NCBI GenBank assembly: GCA_905372875.1
Contig: CAJPQU010000007.1
Span: 1-24,992, forward strand
DNA: 24,992 nucleotides
Reading direction: 5' to 3'
Origin: an uncultured Schwartzia sp.
GTDB lineage: Bacteria; Bacillota; Negativicutes; Selenomonadales; Selenomonadaceae
The notes beneath the pieces are model-generated. The model was given only the letters and a program-made list of their open reading frames with translations, did no database searches and had not been told where the DNA came from. The translations under genes were made by a program, and so were the position numbers. How positions within the stretch are numbered: the first letter of the stretch is position 1; every line of letters begins with the position of its first letter. Shown here in pieces: positions 22,732 to 24,992 of the stretch.

Positions 22732-24074
22732 CACTTTCTCCCTCCCCGCAATCGAATGGCCTTGGCGTGCGCTTCTAATCCTTCCGTCCTCGCCAGCCGG
22801 ATGATATCCTCGGCTACGTCGACGAGAGCGGGCTGGGTATAGGAAATAAAGCTGGTTCGCTTCATAAAGGTTTCGACGTTTAACACCGAATAAAACCGTG
22901 CTGTCCCCCCCGTGGGCAAAATATGATCCGGCCCAGCGAAGTAGTCTCCTAACGGTTCCGGCGAATACGCTCCTAAAAAAACTGCTCCGGCATGGCGAAT
23001 GGAGGGAAGCAGCGCAAAGGGATTCGCCGTCAGAAGCTCCAAATGCTCCGGGGCAGACGCGTTGGCAAAGTCGATGGCCTGCGTCATGTCCTCCGCCACC
23101 ACGATGAGTCCGTTCTTTTCTATGGACGCACCGGCAATCGCCTTACGGGGCAGGGGTTGTAGCTGTTCTTCCACCTCCGCCGCCACCGCCGCCGCCAAGG
23201 GGGCGCTGGTGGTGATGAGGATACTGGAGGCCAAGGGATCATGTTCCGCCTGACTGAGCATATCCGCCGCCGCATAAGCGGGATCCGCCGTTTCGTCGGC
23301 TACAATGAGGATCTCACTGGGGCCGGCCAGCATATCGATGTCCACATGGCCGTAGACCGCCTTTTTCGCCAAGGTGACAAAGAGATTACCCGGCCCGGTG
23401 ATCTTATCGACGCGGGGGATAGTCTCCGTACCGAAGGCCAACGCTGCGATGGCCTGTGCCCCGCCGATCTTGTAGACGCGCCGGACGCCGATCGCTCGCG
23501 CCGCGATGAGAACGTAAGGATTCAGCTTTCCCTCCCGGGGTGGGCACATCATGACGATCTCTCTCACCCCGGCCACGGCGGCGGGAACCGCATTCATGAC
23601 CACCGACGAAGGGTAGGCCGCCGTTCCCCCCGGCACGTAGATTCCCACGCGCTCCAGCGGCATCACCATCTGGCCTAAAAGGGAACCCTTCTCCCGATTC
23701 GTCAGCCACGAACGGGGCTTTTGCTCCTCGTGATAGCGGCGGACATTGGTGATGGCCTTTTGCAGCGATTTCACCACCTTGGGATCTGCCGCTTTTTTCG
23801 CCGCGTCGAACTCTTCCTCGCTCACGAGAAATTCTTCCGGCGTAAATTCGGCATGGTCGAGGAGCTTCGTGTACTTCATGACCGCTGCGTCGCCCTCCCG
23901 CCGCACATCCTCAACGATGCGCGCCGCCACTTGACTGGCGGTGAGGTCGGCACCAAAGAGCTTTCGATTCCCCTCCCGCATGGCCGGACTAAGTTCCACT
24001 TCGTCGAAGGCCGCCTTTTGGAGAAGCCGCCGAATCTCTTTTTCCCCCGCGTCTTTCACATTCACGATTCTCAT
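22731..24074 (-). CDS. hisD: Histidinol dehydrogenase HisD
   Basis: HisD oxidises histidinol to histidine in two NAD-dependent steps with a bound zinc. The 447-residue protein contains VGIYVPGGTAAYPSSVVMNA, YKIGGAQAIAALAFGT, DKITGPGN, DMLAGPSEILI and the metal and catalytic residues in LSQAEHDPLASS and SAPEHLELL. It ends with ARTEGLEAHAKAIRLR. The ATG at 24074 overlaps the end of hisG by four bases. Length is usual. It follows hisG, so the order is hisG-hisD-hisC-hisB. Confidence 0.98.
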   Translation of the reverse strand: MRIVNVKDAGEKEIRRLLQKAAFDEVELSPAMREGNRKLFGADLTASQVAARIVEDVRREGDAAVMKYTKLLDHAEFTPEEFLVSEEEFDAAKKAADPKVVKSLQKAITNVRRYHEEQKPRSWLTNREKGSLLGQMVMPLERVGIYVPGGTAAYPSSVVMNAVPAAVAGVREIVMMCPPREGKLNPYVLIAARAIGVRRVYKIGGAQAIAALAFGTETIPRVDKITGPGNLFVTLAKKAVYGHVDIDMLAGPSEILIVADETADPAYAAADMLSQAEHDPLASSILITTSAPLAAAVAAEVEEQLQPLPRKAIAGASIEKNGLIVVAEDMTQAIDFANASAPEHLELLTANPFALLPSIRHAGAVFLGAYSPEPLGDYFAGPDHILPTGGTARFYSVLNVETFMKRTSFISYTQPALVDVAEDIIRLARTEGLEAHAKAIRLRGGRK

Positions 24075-24739
24075 AGGTTTTTGTATCCTTTCTCCAAGAT
24101 CGTCCGCATCGCTTCCACCAACGGATAAATACGATCAAATTTCAGCCGAAAGCTCACTCGGTTCGCAATGAGACGAGCTGTAACAGGCATGATTGAAGCA
24201 ATCTCTTCCAAATCATTCTCCCGCAGAGTCGTCCCCGTTTCCACAATATCCACAATGCTCTCCGAAAGCCCAACGATAGGGCCTAACTCGATGGAGCCGT
24301 TGAGCTTGATGTATTCCATCTGCATCCCCTGCCGGGTGAAAAACTCTTCCGCCAAGCGGGGGAACTTCGTCGCCACCCGCGTATGGACGTAATCGGAAAG
24401 GTGCGGACGCTTTTGATGGCGCAGCACCGCCATCATCAAATGGCAGCGGCCGAAGCCCAAATCTAACAGCTCATACACATCCTGCTCCGCCTCTGCCAGC
24501 ACATCCTTGCCGATGATACCGATGTCCGCTGCGCCATATTCCACATAGGTGGGAACGTCAGCGGTCTTGGCAATGATAAACTTCACTTTATCGGCTTCAT
24601 TCGTAATGACGAGCTTGCGGGATGTTTCCTCCAACCCTTCGGTGGAAAGCCCCGCCTCTGCCAACAATGCCGCTGAGGGCGCAAAGAGCTTTCCCTTGGG
24701 CAGGGCTACCGTCAAATATTCTGCCGCCTGTCTCTCCAT
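24071..24739 (-). CDS. hisG: ATP phosphoribosyltransferase HisG, short form
   Basis: HisG condenses ATP with phosphoribosyl pyrophosphate, the first and committed step of histidine synthesis. The protein has YLTVALPKGKL at the N-terminus, ADIGIIGKDVL and the PRPP-binding loop DIVETGTTLREN, and ends without the C-terminal regulatory domain of long HisG enzymes. At 222 residues it is the short type, which is normally active and feedback-inhibited only with the HisZ subunit. The ATG at 24739 follows AAGGAG by nine bases; a GTG at 24769 is an alternative. hisZ is not immediately upstream. No clear promoter lies in the 76-base gap before it, so it may be co-transcribed with the upstream gene. Confidence 0.95.
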   Translation of the reverse strand: MERQAAEYLTVALPKGKLFAPSAALLAEAGLSTEGLEETSRKLVITNEADKVKFIIAKTADVPTYVEYGAADIGIIGKDVLAEAEQDVYELLDLGFGRCHLMMAVLRHQKRPHLSDYVHTRVATKFPRLAEEFFTRQGMQMEYIKLNGSIELGPIVGLSESIVDIVETGTTLRENDLEEIASIMPVTARLIANRVSFRLKFDRIYPLVEAMRTILEKGYKNL

Positions 24740-24815
24740 CCCCTGGCACTCCTTCCTCTCATCACGCACAAACGTCTGTCATCTCCAACCCCTTTACCAT
24801 GCTTAACCAGCGCCG

Positions 24816-24992
24816 CTAATTCAGCGCATCGGCCTGGCGCAGGAGATCAAGTTCCGCCGAGTCCTCCGGGGCTGGCGGTTCATGGTGCCGCGCCACGATC
24901 GCCGCTTCCGCCTCGTACCCGAATTGCCGGAGCCACGCCGCGCCGATCTGAGGATGGTGGAAATACACGTAAAGCATCGCCGACAGTTTACC
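24816..24992 (-). CDS. HD-domain protein, C-terminal fragment
   Basis: The visible 58 C-terminal residues, in the reverse frame ending at the TAG at 24818-24816, contain YVYFHHPQIGAAWLRQFGYE, AAIVARHHEPP and LDLLRQADALN. This matches the later part of HD-type metal-dependent phosphohydrolases (the IVxxHH and final LLxxAD helix). The N-terminal HD pair and the rest of the protein are beyond the right edge, so the substrate cannot be stated. It is upstream of hisG in the same direction, with a 76-base gap. Confidence 0.7.
   Translation of the reverse strand, partial: GKLSAMLYVYFHHPQIGAAWLRQFGYEAEAAIVARHHEPPAPEDSAELDLLRQADALN

Noticed and set aside
24740..24815. Histidine leader peptide / attenuator before hisG
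   Set aside because: A short frame (12 codons) exists but has no histidine codons, and no terminator hairpin follows.
1..24992. Insertion sequence, prophage, CRISPR or tRNA
   Set aside because: No transposase or integrase motifs, no regularly spaced repeats, and no sequence that folds as a tRNA with a CCA end was seen.

Overview
The window is a stretch of bacterial chromosome that looks like a Firmicute (Bacillota). Three things point that way: the gene order ylxM-ffh-rpsP-khpA-ylqD-rimM-trmD, a BofA-family gene beside recR, and strong AGGAGG-type ribosome binding sites with frequent TTG and GTG starts. The DNA looks moderately GC-rich, which together with the gene set would suit the Negativicutes, but that placement is an inference. 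Almost every gene is on the minus strand. I see no transposase, phage gene, CRISPR array, tRNA or rRNA.

Reading the plus-strand axis from left to right: (1) 1-3790 is the translation/SRP operon, read leftwards from a perfect-consensus promoter at 3762-3790: ylxM, ffh, rpsP, khpA, ylqD, rimM and the start of trmD. It has an internal terminator-like hairpin between khpA and ylqD. (2) 3900-4315 is a plus-strand unit with its own strong promoter and no convincing protein. It has at least six helices, a closing 5'-3' stem and a final hairpin, and is the best candidate here for an undescribed RNA gene. (3) 4391-8981 holds a four-gene minus-strand run: an AcoR-like regulator that has lost the sigma-54 contact loop, trmB, ftsW and a small radical SAM protein. 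(4) 8893-9245 is a divergent promoter region leading on the plus strand to a small unknown membrane protein (9246-9608), which ends at a bidirectional terminator.

(5) 9673-16280 is a replication/division block read leftwards: ftsZ, dnaX, a P1B metal-transporting ATPase, ebfC, recR and bofA. The ATPase interrupts the usual dnaX-ebfC-recR linkage, and the gap after it carries a pair of near-identical 21-bp promoter-like repeats. FtsZ has Val in place of the first Thr of its GGGTGTG loop. (6) 16479-17369 is an EamA-type transporter. (7) 17505-24739 is a tightly packed histidine operon, hisG-hisD-hisC-hisB-hisH-hisA-hisF-hisIE, ending with a SagB-type nitroreductase-fold oxidoreductase. HisG is the short form, which normally needs HisZ, and neither hisZ nor a histidinol-phosphate phosphatase is visible. 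(8) 24816-24992 is the end of an HD-domain protein upstream of hisG.

Most genes are ordinary housekeeping genes. The items worth a second look are the structured RNA, the degenerate regulator, the FtsZ change, the ATPase insertion with its repeats, and the extra oxidoreductase in the his operon.
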